A DNA stretch of 60,000 bases from Membranipora membranacea (taxonomy: Eukaryota; Bryozoa; Gymnolaemata; Cheilostomatida; Membraniporidae). Positions 1 through 13,100 of this stretch are shown here, piece after piece (the first letter of the stretch is position 1; each line of letters begins with the position of its first letter). Location of the stretch: NCBI GenBank assembly GCA_914767715.1, contig OU612065.1, positions 25,112,001 through 25,172,000 of the forward strand, given 5' to 3'. A program made the translations under genes and the position numbers. Under the pieces are notes generated by a model that saw only the letters and a list, made by a program, of their open reading frames with translations, was not told where the DNA came from and did not search any database.

Positions 1-3000
1 CTTCATTGACGGCTGTCTGGATTACCACAGACAGGCAGCTGATATTCTTGAGTCATTAAAACAGACCCTAGAAGACAAGTAAGTGTGTAGTGTTGTCAGC
101 AATTTTTTGCATTATTGGCAAGGATTATGCTAGCTTGAGTTCACAAGAGATTGCGGCTGTCAGTGGTGACGACCACTAATATCGTAACCAATGTGAGGCC
201 TCAAGCTAGGATTTGCTGCTCCGCATTGGTGGCTTGAAAGTGCAAGCAGTATGTCGGCCTGCATGCATCACTTGTCTGTACGGTATGACATTGCACCCAC
301 AGTCTGTCGAGATTTTCTCTCACTGTCATTCTGCTTTCGTCAACCCAAGTCCCAAAACCGAAAAAAATATACCTGCTGCCCTGCAAGGCATGAAATTTGC
401 AAGCCATAGGACCGATGTAAGATGCTGTTGTATGATTATATGATGTTTGTTTGTTGTTCTAGGCGGTAGGTGAATTCCCTTATGCACTCAATTGTCCCAA
501 AACCAAGTGCTAAGTATGGCTCGGTTATCGTTCTATGTTCTCACCACTCCTCCTGCTTGGTGCTAGTTCCTATTCACACACCTGTTCTCATATAGAGCAT
601 GAATTTGTTTTTTTAGAGTGGTGGTGCCTGTAGTATTTAGTAGGCATCACTACCGCTAGCCCGTGTGTTGGCTCTGATTAATACTGGTAAGAGGGAGATA
701 TCCAATGCCACGACAGTTGCTACTAAAATGGTATTGTCCCTATTGATATATGGCGAATGTGAAGTGAATCACTTTCACTATATCTCAATTTGTATTTACA
801 GTGACCTGGCATTGGTTCTCTTTCCTACCCAACAGCCAATCAGATCAGAGCCAACACGTCGGCTACACTACCGCTCTAAATCCATGAAGTCGACACTCAT
901 ATGAACCTGAACTAGGGTGTAACTGACATACTTCCTGCTAGTGCATAAAAATTAGAGATGTTTTCGTGCTTTAGAGGAGTTGCCCTATGTGTACCGAGAG
1001 CAAGCAACTCTTAAATTCTATCAGATTCATGTTTTGGATTGTATTCATAAGTCTTATACTAATCTCATCTCACATCCTTCCACCACCCAAACAAATGTTG
1101 ACCATTCTACTGGAAGAAACATTCATCTGATACTTATTCTGATGTGCTATCGGATAAATTGTTTGACTAAATTTACATGTGTAGGCTCCTACCACCATAA
1201 TTTAGGAATGTCTGTAAAGAGTCAATGTCCTAGTTACGTAACTAAGCTTTTACTGATACCACTGGTTACTCTCATACTGTTCACTTAGCCACTGGCTTCT
1301 ATCTCTCTAAATAATCTGGCATTGCATGACACAAGTCATTGATTTTTCATTCTTTGCACATCTAAAAACTTACAGGCCTATTCATTCATGCCTCTCAACA
1401 TCACCCATATAATAGATACACCTAGCATGCACTCAACAGCCCTGCACTTCATGGTGATTGGATCTGAGTTATCTTATGCATCGTGGTGAATTTTTCTTGT
1501 AATGCTCTGGGTTCTGACCATGCATTATTACCATGCAACCCTTCTGCTTTTGTCGTCCATGCCTCGCCCTGTTGTACCTAGCCGATGCATGCAACCAAAC
1601 AGTGCTTGACAGGTATGGCTAGGAAAAAGCTATACTCAGTGTTGTCATGAAAATAGAGAGGACAAAATTTTGCTCGCTCAAAAATGTATTTTTTCTCCTT
1701 TTGTCAGTCCTACTCGTTCCACATACTGATATGCATGGATGCTATGAGAATTTGCTTGACTGTTCCCATTTAACAGAACAAATATTGTCAAACCAATGCT
1801 TGTCAAATTATTTCAGATTTTGAAATTTATTGTTTGAGTTGTTTGAGCTACAATTTTTTGTGTGAAAAGATGGAGAGACAGAGGATATATGGAGGGGAAG
1901 GTGGATAACGTGCTCAAACGGTGCCAGGATAACTGGTTGTAGCATACCATTTTTAAATGCTCGGACCAGCTATCCCTGGACGGTTTGAGCGTGTAAATGT
2001 GTATAAGGGTGAGGTAGGCCTACAAAAACCTATGTAACTAATGAGGATGTTCAAAGTATAACAGATGATATTCATGGGAGAAGGTTCTAACAAAACACCA
2101 CATGGTTACATATTTGACAAAATCTACATAGGTTACAGCAACTTGTTTGGTTTTAGGCTGTTGTAGCCTAAAGAAAATTACTCTGGGATATAAGTATGGC
2201 TGTGTCAGTTATCCAGTATATCCTACCTCCTTTTTATCTACATTGTTCAATTGTTTCAGATGTGAAGAGCAATCTAGTAAGCCAAGGCAGACTCATGTGC
2301 CAAAGAGAGTCGCGTCTACAGCGTCTAAGACTAGTTCAGATATGTTTGACACAAGTGACAGTAATGGTAAGAGTGGATCTTACAGCTTTGGTCAGGCTGC
2401 TCCTGAATACGCTCAGCCCACGCCAGTATCAGCTCCTCCAGGTTTGTATAATATGTTAATGATAATTACAACTGTTCTTCAGCGAGAGGCTGGAATAAGC
2501 GATGCTTTTTAGAGCAAATTATCTCTTTGCTAAAAATCATTGCTCATTTGGTCTTTCGCAAAGACTTTCCCAAGTTGTTCAGTATGTATCATAATCTCAT
2601 TGATGAGTGAGGGATCTGAGTACGAGACCTTTAGCAGGTCTCGCTCACTCAGCTTGGAGCGTAGATAGATATTTATAAATTTTCCCTGCGTTTTGAGTGA
2701 CCCCATCTCGACTTGTCATGCTTCAGTTAAGGTTGAGTGATGTAACCTCAAAGCAAATAATTAATAATCTCTCACAAAGAGTTCTATGATGCAGGTTGAG
2801 AAAAATAAGTCTCTGCCGTCTCTCATGTTGTTGTGTGGGACTGGATCAATGAGATACAATGTAATGATAAAAGTAGCATGTTTATCATACTGATATGAAT
2901 AACCATATAGTGTGTGTTGTACGACCAAACCTCACCACATGCTCTGAACAGGGTTTAATCTGATTGAAGTATTAACCATACAATTCCCATATTATTATAC

Positions 3001-3353
3001 TTCATGTTCTGTTGCATCTGAATAAAAATGCGTAATTTGTAACTTAAACAATGGGTCTTGGGATAGCTAGTAGTTGGAAAAGAAAAACTAGTTCAACATG
3101 TTAGTACTGGAGTTCTCATGTTTATATTTAAAGCTAATGAATGCTATTTTCTCTTTGATTTACAGCTAAAGCAACACCAATGTGCCGAGCGCTATATGAC
3201 TTTGAGCCAGAGAATGAGGGAGAATTGGCGTTTAATGAAGGTGATCAGATCGAACTGGTCAGTAAGATCGATGAGAACTGGTTTGAAGGTAGAATAAGAG
3301 GCCAGACTGGATTCTTCCCAATTAATTATGTCGAAGTAGTCAACCCTCTGTAG
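1..3353 (+). CDS. SH3GL: Endophilin (SH3GL family), C-terminal part; 3 exons, 5' end outside window
   Basis: Endophilins bend membranes with an N-terminal BAR domain and recruit dynamin and synaptojanin through a C-terminal SH3 domain during endocytosis. Three exons join in phase: 1-78 (end of the BAR helix, [16 protein letters not shown], donor GTAAGT), 2260-2441 (Ser/Thr/Pro-rich linker, acceptor TTGTTTCAG) and 3166-3353 (SH3 domain plus stop TAG at 3351). The SH3 shows [13 protein letters not shown], the ENWFEG motif and [10 protein letters not shown], the usual ligand-pocket residues, and the protein ends NPL just after it, as in endophilin A. The linker varies in the family and gives no subtype, so A versus B rests on the SH3 and the BAR tail, which look A-like. 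The start codon and most of the BAR domain lie to the left of the window. Confidence 0.93.
1908..1993. repeat. Foldback (MITE-like) repeat, family A copy 1
   Basis: The two ends are imperfect inverted repeats: the left arm reads acgtgctcaaacggtgccag and the right arm read backwards is acacgctcaaaccgtccagg, continuing through the ataactgg/atagctgg and gtagcat/gagcat blocks. It lies in an endophilin intron. A related element at 6174-6273 shares the gtgccaggatagctgg block. No clear target-site duplication was found. Confidence 0.6.
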
Positions 3354-3815
3354 ACAGTCTTCCTACTGTGAGACCATAACCAGTACAGAATGCCAAACTT
3401 TAGCGTTTAGAGGCATGAAAGTTGTTTTAATTATAAATTGAGATTCCCTTTCTGGTTGCTGGCTACCACTACTACTCATGCCTATACAATAAGATTATTA
3501 AATAAGATATAACCTCTGTTACAAATACTTAGCATTTTATTTTAACAGAAGCTGACTATACAAAATGAATTTTATGCACTCGGTTATTTTTAGCACTTTA
3601 ACTAGTTTTAAATTGTCCATCTGAAACCTTGGTTGATCAAGAGCCAGCCTAACCTTGAACTTGCAACGACAAAGATCCTCCTGATTCTCACAGTGTCAAC
3701 GTGTATCACTTCTTTTATATATCCTGTTAGCCACTGTAATGATTGTGTATGTACTCTAGAATACAGGTCGTAATTGTTACATGTATTTTGTTGCAGGGAA
3801 CTTTAATAATGTTGT

Positions 3816-3821
3816 AATAAA
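3816..3821 (+). terminator. Candidate polyadenylation signal of endophilin
   Basis: A canonical AATAAA hexamer lies about 460 bases after the endophilin stop and is followed by a T/G-rich stretch (ggtgtttttgttttc), the arrangement expected of a cleavage and polyadenylation site. Confidence 0.6.
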
Positions 3822-6173
3822 GGTGTTTTTGTTTTCATTTCTCATTGCCAATGTTCGTTTCTTTTTCTCAACTACAAAATGATTCCATTGTACATTCTTA
3901 GCATTGAATTGGTGTTAGAAAAGTTGAGGCTTATTTTATTATACCACCAGAAACATGATATTTATGCACGCCTTCAGCATCACTTCTCGTTATTTTACCA
4001 GAATTTACATTGTATTATTAACATCTTTCGATCCACAATAATGAATTTTGCTGGTATATGTACATGTAGTTTGGACATTTTCTGTTCTGCAATGTGCCTC
4101 AAGTTTTATTTTGACATCAAGGACACGATTCGATTATTTATATGTACAAACTGAAAGTAGCTACAACGCGTCATGTATTTTTTCTTAAAACCAATTAATT
4201 TTTTTATTACTGTTCTTATACACTTATCCTTAAATTACTTTATCGTAATAATGATGTCATGGAAGTAGAATAAATTTTAATTGAAGACACCTGAAAGACT
4301 GTCGTACAATTGTCTGTTCAAAATGATGAGGGTCTCAAGCAGCTATGGCTGTTTCTATACAACCATAGCTTGTTCTATTCTTGTACTTGAAAGTGCAGTA
4401 AATTTCAAAATGAAGGATGCCTTTAGTAACAGATAGAAATTTTCACTGAGCCGAAATTCCAATCCAGTTGCAATTATAAAACTCACCTTGTGTGTGTAAT
4501 GTGGAAAGGCCCTTGTGATTTTCTTAGGAGTTATGTCCTACTGAAACATGAGCTTGCAACTCCAAATAAGTACATTGCTATCTATGTAGATTTATTAGTT
4601 GTGACACAGACATTTCACTTTGTTACCTCGTGCCAATTTCACTAACTAGCAAGTTAGCAAATCGGTTTACTGACTTGCTTGTCAGCAACTATTAAACGTT
4701 AATGCATGTCTGCTTTATCTGCCCCTTGAGGACCTGCGCCAATGTTTCAGATTTGCTCCTATTCATATTTTGGGGTGTTTTGAATAGAGATACTAGATGA
4801 AAATTGGTTTTATGGATGGTTCGTGTTTTATGGGTCCCTGAGACCTGAACCAAGATTAGTTCGAATTACCTCTGCAAGCCCCTTCTCAGGGACAAGATAC
4901 AAAACCGAGTGTTTATTACAGGTTCACTAAAACCAAGGAGTTGGAATAGGTCTAAAGATCTAAAACTCTCCAATGGGTTATAACCGGCACTAATTTACTG
5001 GAGTTTTATTGATGTACCTAGCTAGTACCGCTCTGTAGGGAGCCTGGGACTCCCTGGTATTTGAATCAATCACATTGAGGAATTGATTGGCATATTTTTC
5101 AGCAATCATTAGCTTATTCAATGATATTAAACTGCATTATCCCATTCAGTCAGAATAACATTATTTCCGTTCATGAGAGGAACAAGAAAGGCTTTAGCTA
5201 CAGTCCAGATACATTTTATGTTGCTGTTTCTGAATTTTAAAATCCACTTTTCATGTGAACTTTCCAAGTAATTTCTTTGCAGCTAGATGTTTTAATAAAA
5301 TCCTCCGTCTTTGAAAATTGTGTTATTGCTCTAAAACTATGTTAATCTTCTAAGTTCAATGTGCTAGTCACTGCATACCAGTCTTTACAATATTTACAAT
5401 AAATGTTCTGGATATCAATAATACAGCGGCGGATGATATAGCATGTCTAAAAAACAATATCATACAAATTGGTGGTAAATATAACACATTGCTTTCATGA
5501 TATTGTGTCAACATAGTGTCATGCTCAAAATAGCCAGCGAGGGGGGTCTGATTTATTCCCAATATTACTCTAAACAAAAAAGCTCTTCATCGCTGGTAGT
5601 AGTGTAGCAAAGCTTGAGTCAGTTTATTTTGTGATAAGAAAAACCATAAACTGAGTACTTGACCTGTGGATTGTCGAAGAACCCCTAATAAACTTGGTCT
5701 ACAAAATGTGAGCAAGGAGTAACTCCTTGATGAAATTAACCTTGTCACAGATTTGTTTAGCTTTGAGAAAAAAAAAGGTTTCGAGCCTCAATTTACCACA
5801 ATCAAAATTCTTAACCTCCTGTTGTAATTAGCTTTTACCTCAAACCTTGCTCAAACTTACATACTCTGTAGTCCTTTTTTTTACCTGTTCGTCTCTATTT
5901 TTAAAATTCACTAAAAATCATCACACAGCCATCTAGCCTGTCTTGCCAAGCTTTGTCACTGAATATTTCATTCCTGAAATTTTAGTTAAATTTTATACCC
6001 AAGAATGGAATAAAATGCTTTTTTTTGGGCTCTCCTGGTATATTAATCATAATTTTGGCAAAATATCCACTTCTTGAAGGACAAGTACTAGGTAAATGTA
6101 AACTATTTGATAATAAATGTATATTGCATCCATGTCCATCCATGTTTGACAAACATGGGACTTCAGATAGTTG

Positions 6174-6273
6174 AAGCACATAACTGTGCCAGGATAGCTA
6201 GCTGGTAGTAGCATTTTAATGTGATTGATAATGAAATGCTATTACCAGCTAACCTGGCACAGTTTATGCGCTT
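6174..6273. repeat. Foldback (MITE-like) repeat, family A copy 2
   Basis: The arms aagcacataactgtgccagg and (reverse complement of the right end) aagcgcataaactgtgccag pair over about 40 bases, with a short spacer around 6220-6230. It shares the gtgccaggatagctggtagt core with the copy at 1908-1993, so the two are likely members of one non-autonomous DNA-transposon family. Confidence 0.65.
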
Positions 6274-6473
6274 AAACACGACTTCGGATAACCCTATGGC
6301 TAGCCAGTTTTTGTGTGATTCTGATATGAGAATGATCCCTCATTTGGCCTTGGAATAACTATCTCATCAGTGGGAGCGATGTGATTATTACACACTACGT
6401 ATGAGGATTGAAATAAAAATTCATATTTTAGGGATAGTCAAGCAATTGGAAATTTTTTGAATCATTTTCGTAT

Positions 6474-6479
6474 TTTATT
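6474..6479 (-). terminator. Candidate polyadenylation signal of NHE8
   Basis: TTTATT on plus, AATAAA on minus, about 670 bases beyond the NHE8 stop codon. No better-placed signal was noticed nearer the stop. Confidence 0.45.
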
Positions 6480-7146
6480 TAAATACAAATATACCACTTT
6501 CAGTGTACATACAACTCTACTATAAGGTAATCAAAATATTATCACAATACAAGAAGGCTTTACAACAACAATCCTCCCCTAATTGATATGTAGGGTTGAA
6601 TCTGGAATACTCTTTCAGTCATATAAATTTAAATAGAGATATGTAGGCCATCCCTTCACATGAGAAACAATGTTGAATATGCAAAATTCCTCTTACTGCA
6701 CCAGAGATAGAAAATTGCTAGTCGTGAGTAGACAGACCAAACACCAGTAATCTCGCGATGATAAACCAAACCGTTGATGATGCATAGAAAATACTAATCA
6801 AAGTAATACAGATATGGTATTATGATCAAAGAAAAAAGACAAGATTGCCACATAACCCAACGGTAATATCTACCTCATTTTGCTTCTTTGGAAGAATTTG
6901 CTCATAAAAGTAGAACCCATAGATGCTGTCAGATATAATATATCGTTTGTGGGCCTACTGGTATACTGACATGATAAGTTATCATTTGACTTAGAAAAGA
7001 AGGGAAAAGATAATTTTGCAAAGGTTGAGGAGATAAAGAGATGGACATCAGGTCATATTATGAGCAAAATAATTCGCAGACTGCATTGACAGAAACTGCC
7101 AAGATGATACAAGATTGGAAAATAGGATGAAAAATAAATAATAATT

Positions 7147-10100
7147 TTAAAAAGCATTATTGTTGTGCACTAGAGGTTGTCGATCAGCAGGGATATCAAA
7201 TAAATCATCTTCTTCTGATTCTTCAGTTGTTGACCTTTGACTGACCTCTTTATACCATTTATCTGTTAGTGTAGCCATCTGTCTCTGGCCTGTAATCAGT
7301 ATAATAACAATAATAATGATTTTGATATCGTAAATTGAGATCAGCAATGTTAGCAGAGTTTCACTACTATCCATTGTCGTGAGTGTTTTGAACTAAAATG
7401 GCCACTAACACCCTCAACCAAAACCGGTTGACCCTGTATCTGGGAACAACAGCAGCCATATAGCGGGAGAGAACCCATTGATAATTTTATGTGACCCAGG
7501 ATTCTTTAAGCATGTTCCAACCAATGGTGAGAGTTCAGTGATCTAACACATCTATTTTGTATATAAATCATTCATTGGAAGTAGTATGCGTGACTAAGTG
7601 ATGTTTTGTTCCATTGATCAAGAAGGATGACAGCGACTATGAAATGCTGTCTTTTTGCATCAGAATGAACCATCACAAACACTGCCATCTTTATGCTGGC
7701 ACAGATTAAAACGCAAGACAAAACCACAAAGTTTAAAAACCGGTCTTCATCAACTTCGGCATAAAACTACTACCACTCCTACCAATTGACAAAAATTGAT
7801 GCCTTTTTCGTCTGACCCATTCATAGGAAGCTTACGCAAAGCATTAATAACAACATTATGTGCCATGAAAAGCTGGGAAACCTGCACACTGCAGCAATAT
7901 AATTTCCAGAGAATTACGCTAACGCTGCAGCTTGTAACATCTTGTACCAGTGGAACAAACAAAACCTCATTTAGACACTTACCTTCCCGGACTTCCTGAT
8001 GGGTCATCGTGCGGGTTAGCCATCGCACAAAGTATTTTGTATCTAAAGCCATAAATTTACTGACATGTGGCTTGATGGTTCTAACTTCTTCTTCAGTGTG
8101 CTCTGAAGTTGTCTCCACAGTGTCACCCTGTCAATAAAATACAAGTATGAGCTCTGGAGATAATAGCGCTGTCATGATAGATTGCACTAAAAAAATTATG
8201 TAATTTCAATGTGAAACCGATCAACAAAAACATTGTGACTTTTAGTATGCAATGAATGGCAATAATTTGCTGACTTATAAAAAGACGAGCACCAATGTCA
8301 AACAGCCAGATAGTCCGACAGTCAGACAGTTACTTATGATAAAGTTATGTAAGGTTTGCAGAGGGAAACATTGCAAAGCTCTTCTTGGCATAAATTATTG
8401 GAGGTCAAAAAGTTGTTATTTTCCTTGGTTTATAACATACTTACATATGAAAACCTCAATAAAAACATAATAATAATACTTGATGGTAGTGGGGGTCCTC
8501 CCCAGCAGAAAAGGACACTCCCATACTCTACATTATGTTAATTTAGAAGAGTTATTATATATTCTTTGAACTGCCCTTGAACAATCAAAATAGACAAATT
8601 CACAAAACTATAAGAAGGTCAGTCTGTGACTATTATTTGAAACATTTTTGCCTCATTGGTATATTTGCACAGGTTGCCTTACCATTTCTTTAGTCTTACT
8701 CAAGTTCAACTCTTTCTTCTTTTTGGATTTCTTTTTCTTTCTATTAAGTACCTGAAAAATAAAACATGGAAATAACAGGGTAGGTACAAATTACTGTGCG
8801 TTGCCGATAGACTACTGGAAGAACACACCTTTGCTGATAAGATAATCAGAAAACAACGAGAAAACCTGGTCCCAGAATGTGCAGTTCTGTGTTACTATGC
8901 CCCACTATGCAATTGAAAATTCTCCATGTTAAGGTTCCTTGAAAAAACTTTCTTTGGGATTGAGAAAGTCCCATAAGCGTGCCAACTTTGCAAGACAAGG
9001 GCAGTAAATGTGTACGTATTTCATAAGGAGAGGTTATGATTATTGAAAGTCATACCTGATGGGTGAGCTAATAAAAGAAATATATCATGTCATATGCAAA
9101 ACGCCTGTTATGGTATCAAAACCTTTTTTTATTTATCATTATACCCTACTGACCTTATGATTTCAAGTGGTTTAATATTTCGCGGTTAGCGATGACAGAA
9201 ACCGGGAATAATTAAAACTAGCTAAATACAGATACTATAATTTATGTCAACAGGCTGAATAGCTCAGTGTGTAGAGCGTCTGCCTTGTGATCACATTGAT
9301 GTTGTAGGTCCAAATCCCAATGTGGTCTGTTGTTTTAAAATAGAATACTACTACTGTAGAGAAGTTATCCTCTCACATTCGCAGGCCTGAGATCCGTGAA
9401 TAATTAAGACTAGTGAAAAAGGTTGGAGTTGTGCCCTCCGCAAATTAGGAGCCCGCGAAATATAAAGGTCAGTAGGGTATCATGATCAACTATAACATGC
9501 ATGTTCTCCCTTCATAATCTATTAGGCCTTCGGATAGCCCACCAAACAATGGTGTAGCTGCTGAGTTTAAGCTACATGATCGATGTACTTACAGTCATTA
9601 GAGGCATAGTTCCACCGCCGAGGAATAGTAGAGTAAATAATACGACTATGAGAGTGGACGTGACTATCACTTCTCGCTTTTCTTTTTCTATATCAATATG
9701 CAGACTGAGAGCAAAGGCGATAGCACCACGCAACCCTGTAACAGATGAAAAATCAATATGATAAAGCATATGATAGTTAATATATTATAGTTATATTTAT
9801 AGTTTTTGTAGTTTACTATAAAATTTGTGGAAGAGAAGTTGAAAAAAAACCTGGAAGCTGATGCCAAAACTTTGGAATGTGTCAAATAACGGCAAAACTT
9901 TCCAATCAGCTCCTCTAACAAGTTTAGAAAATTTTGATATTTTAAAAACAGTTGATCATGTTTGTGCAAAGTCATGTATGTATGTTTATATTTGGTCTCA
10001 ATCTCTGAGAAATAAAACTGTCTCTGTAGGGTGCTCTGTAAAAATTATTAAAACTGTTGATTCTGTAAAAATAAATAAAATGACAAGACCATAAAAAAAT

Positions 10101-13100
10101 ACTGTTACTTTTTGAAGACACTATTTAGGTATTTGATACATTCTGCTCTAAAACATTTCGCACGGATCTGCACGCGGAACTTGACTGATTGATATCTGCC
10201 TGACGGCAGCTGGTTAAGACGGAGTAGTGGTTCATCTTCCGTGGCAATCATACGGAGGCTCTTTACTTTCATGCCATGTCAATTGTATTGTCAAGCTCCA
10301 AAGAACATCATAGAGATTCATTTAATTGGGATTGATTCAAATAGATCAAACAAAGTATGATTGGTTAGGTCAACCCACTGAAAACTCAACCAAAAGATCC
10401 ACTCACCGCTAAACCACATGATGAATTGCTGTTTAGGTGTTATTTTGTGGGTGCGGAACTTGTTGACTATAAAAGCCAGGGGATATATATTTAGAGCTCT
10501 CCCCATCAAACAAAGAACCTACAAACAAAAAACACAAACATGAAAAGGTTTTAAGGTTCTGGAGACTACATTTCATCTTTATATTGGCATGCTGGTAGTT
10601 TTAATGTCTTCATAATGTAGGTGGGAAATACATGAACAAGATAGCATGTACTGCCGAAGCGCTTCTGTGAATGTGAAATTTAGAAAGAACATCCCACACT
10701 CCATGATGATCGCATTTTTCTTTAAATTTCTGGGGCATCTTCGTTTTACACGGTTAATATGTGACAGTATGCCTAAAAGTACACACCGGCTGATACAAGT
10801 GGATGTATCAACAATATACTACCTACTTTACAAAATACCAAAATATACCCAAGACTGTCATAGTCATAAAAATATAAATGCTATCACCTACATTATATTT
10901 ATATCATTTTATATGTTTATGTTCATAGTTATATCGTTTTAATTTCATATCAAATTTTTCTTAAGCTGTTAACGTTCAGTAGTTCGGCAGTCAATATCTG
11001 CTGACCCCCCCTCCCGTGTCTCTAACTTTGGTTAATACTTACTATTGCCCAGAGGACAAAGGATACTTTAACATGGTGATACATGCTGAATATTGACATG
11101 CCCAGATAAGCAAACACACACGTCTCAGCCATAAAGGCCACTGTACGGAATGTCTGCTGGACAGTTATCTGTGTGATAGGCGATAGGTTCCTATGGGTGT
11201 AATGTGACATAACAATACCAGCAAATAACACTGCCATAATACCTAAAAATATAATAAACATGGCTGGTTCAAGTGCGCAAACTTGTATCAAGGTTGCTGG
11301 TAGTGGCGCTTATGGTTGACCATGACAGGCCTCCATCAGTGACCTGAGTGGTCTTACAACTAGAAAAAGGCCAAATTCACTGAGTGAACGAGACCCGCTA
11401 GTGACCCATTCCCAAATCGATCACCCCTTGATAGAGCTATATACATTCTGAGGAACGATTTTTTTCCAAGTGATAACTTTGAGTGAAGTGATAGTGATAA
11501 TTTACTCATTCTAGTTGAAAAACCACCCAGACTCACACTAGTGCAGCGCACACAAAAAACAAGTCTATGTCAGTGTTCTGGTCTATCACTTCCACTAACA
11601 TGTCATTGAACATCCGTATTTCACAGCATAAATATGAAATATTAGAAATTGATAGTTGGTTCAGCACAAATATAATGAAGTTACATCCGTATTTCACAGC
11701 ATAAATATGAAATATTAGAAATTGATAGTTGGTTCAGCACAAATTTAATGAAGTTTGTCTAAAAATGGAAAGAAGTCAGAACTGAAGACCGTCTTGAGAA
11801 AATCCATCACAGATGGCAACAGGAATGGAATTGATTTAGTGGGATAATAGTGACAATTTATCTTTGGTATGCCATAGCCATCATTCATGGTAGACATCTG
11901 CTATGGTTAAAAGCTTGGCAATACACAAGCATTATATTAATCACGTATAGGTTGATCACCTCTCAGTTTGTCACCATCCACTTGCTACAAATCCAAGCAC
12001 AGCTCAGCACAGTAAATCATTGAACCTCAGCAGTGTGCTAATTATAACTATCAAATTGCTGAGGATAATGACAGAGGACTAGAAACAAAAAATTGAGAGT
12101 AAACTGCATACCTGACAGACCAAGACCTTCAGCGAGGCCGTATGGTATATACGAGAATATAAGCATCAATGCCACCTCTAGAGATGGAGTTTTACGAAGA
12201 TCCATAAACTTCAGCACGACAGCGCTGAAAACTCCTGATGAGACTCCGATCAGTGATGATACAACGAACATCTTACAGAAGTTACCAACACCGTGAAGGA
12301 ACGCCATCCCGCCACTGATGTCAGCCATTTCTGGACGTCCCAGATCCAGGATGGTACTACAATCAACAACATTGTTACATCACCATCAATACAACGAATT
12401 TGTCTACCCAAGTCAGTAGTATTATGAGGGTATGGTTAGGAAAGCTGACACATTAGCTCTATGACAGCCCCCTCATTTCAAGATCTAGTAAGCTGATAAT
12501 CATCCTTGCTACAACTATTTCATAACATGTACTGGGAAACTTATGAATCCTTATTTTGTCAATCTTACCCCAGAATCCTATGTATTTACAATCATATCAC
12601 ATTGGTGCCTGTATTGATATGTGGGAGCATGTGGTCGGATCATCAAGTGCTGTGAAAATATGAAGGATCCTTGCAACTGAATCGACACTCAACACTCTTC
12701 AGATGGAAAGAAATGTTTGATGTGAAAAAACAGGAAGATGTTGCTGATCGCCTGCTTCATAATACCATACATGGCTTGTGGTAACACCTTTACTAATGGT
12801 TTAATTGGCATCTGTACAATATTTATCTGTGTCTTGCGTAAAGCGTTTGTTGGGTAAATCTGTTTCTTGATCTTATGAGAATCAGGCTTCAATCTTTTCA
12901 TAATAGTTTCAAAATATCCTCTCATTGTTTGTGATATGAGGAGAGAAATCCTTTTATTTTGAAAAATGAATTTTTTACAATGACTGATTTTTGTTGAGTA
13001 TTGTAAGAGTTAGCTCATTATCCAGATTTATCCTATACTGACACTGACATAGCCCTGTTCACACGGCCACGGGTTTTGGTTTACAAAACCAAAAAAACCA

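Larger units (their letters stand above)
3354..7146. other. Endophilin 3' UTR, intergenic DNA and NHE8 3' UTR
   Basis: No coding region is recognised here. The left part should be the endophilin 3' UTR, with a plausible polyadenylation signal AATAAA at 3816-3821. The right part should be the NHE8 3' UTR on the minus strand, with a candidate AATAAA (read as TTTATT on plus) at 6474-6479. Between them is AT-rich DNA with one foldback repeat at 6174-6273. Short reading frames at 3879-4154, 5368-5577 and 5982-6179 have no splice support or recognisable domains. Confidence 0.6.

Noticed and set aside
7750-8118. A 122-codon minus-strand frame as a separate gene
   Set aside because: Its first part is NHE8 exon 12; the rest is read-through past the donor at 7982.
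9253-9325. A functional tRNA gene
   Set aside because: The A and B boxes look right, but the acceptor stem and anticodon stem do not pair, and the copy lies inside an inverted-repeat element.
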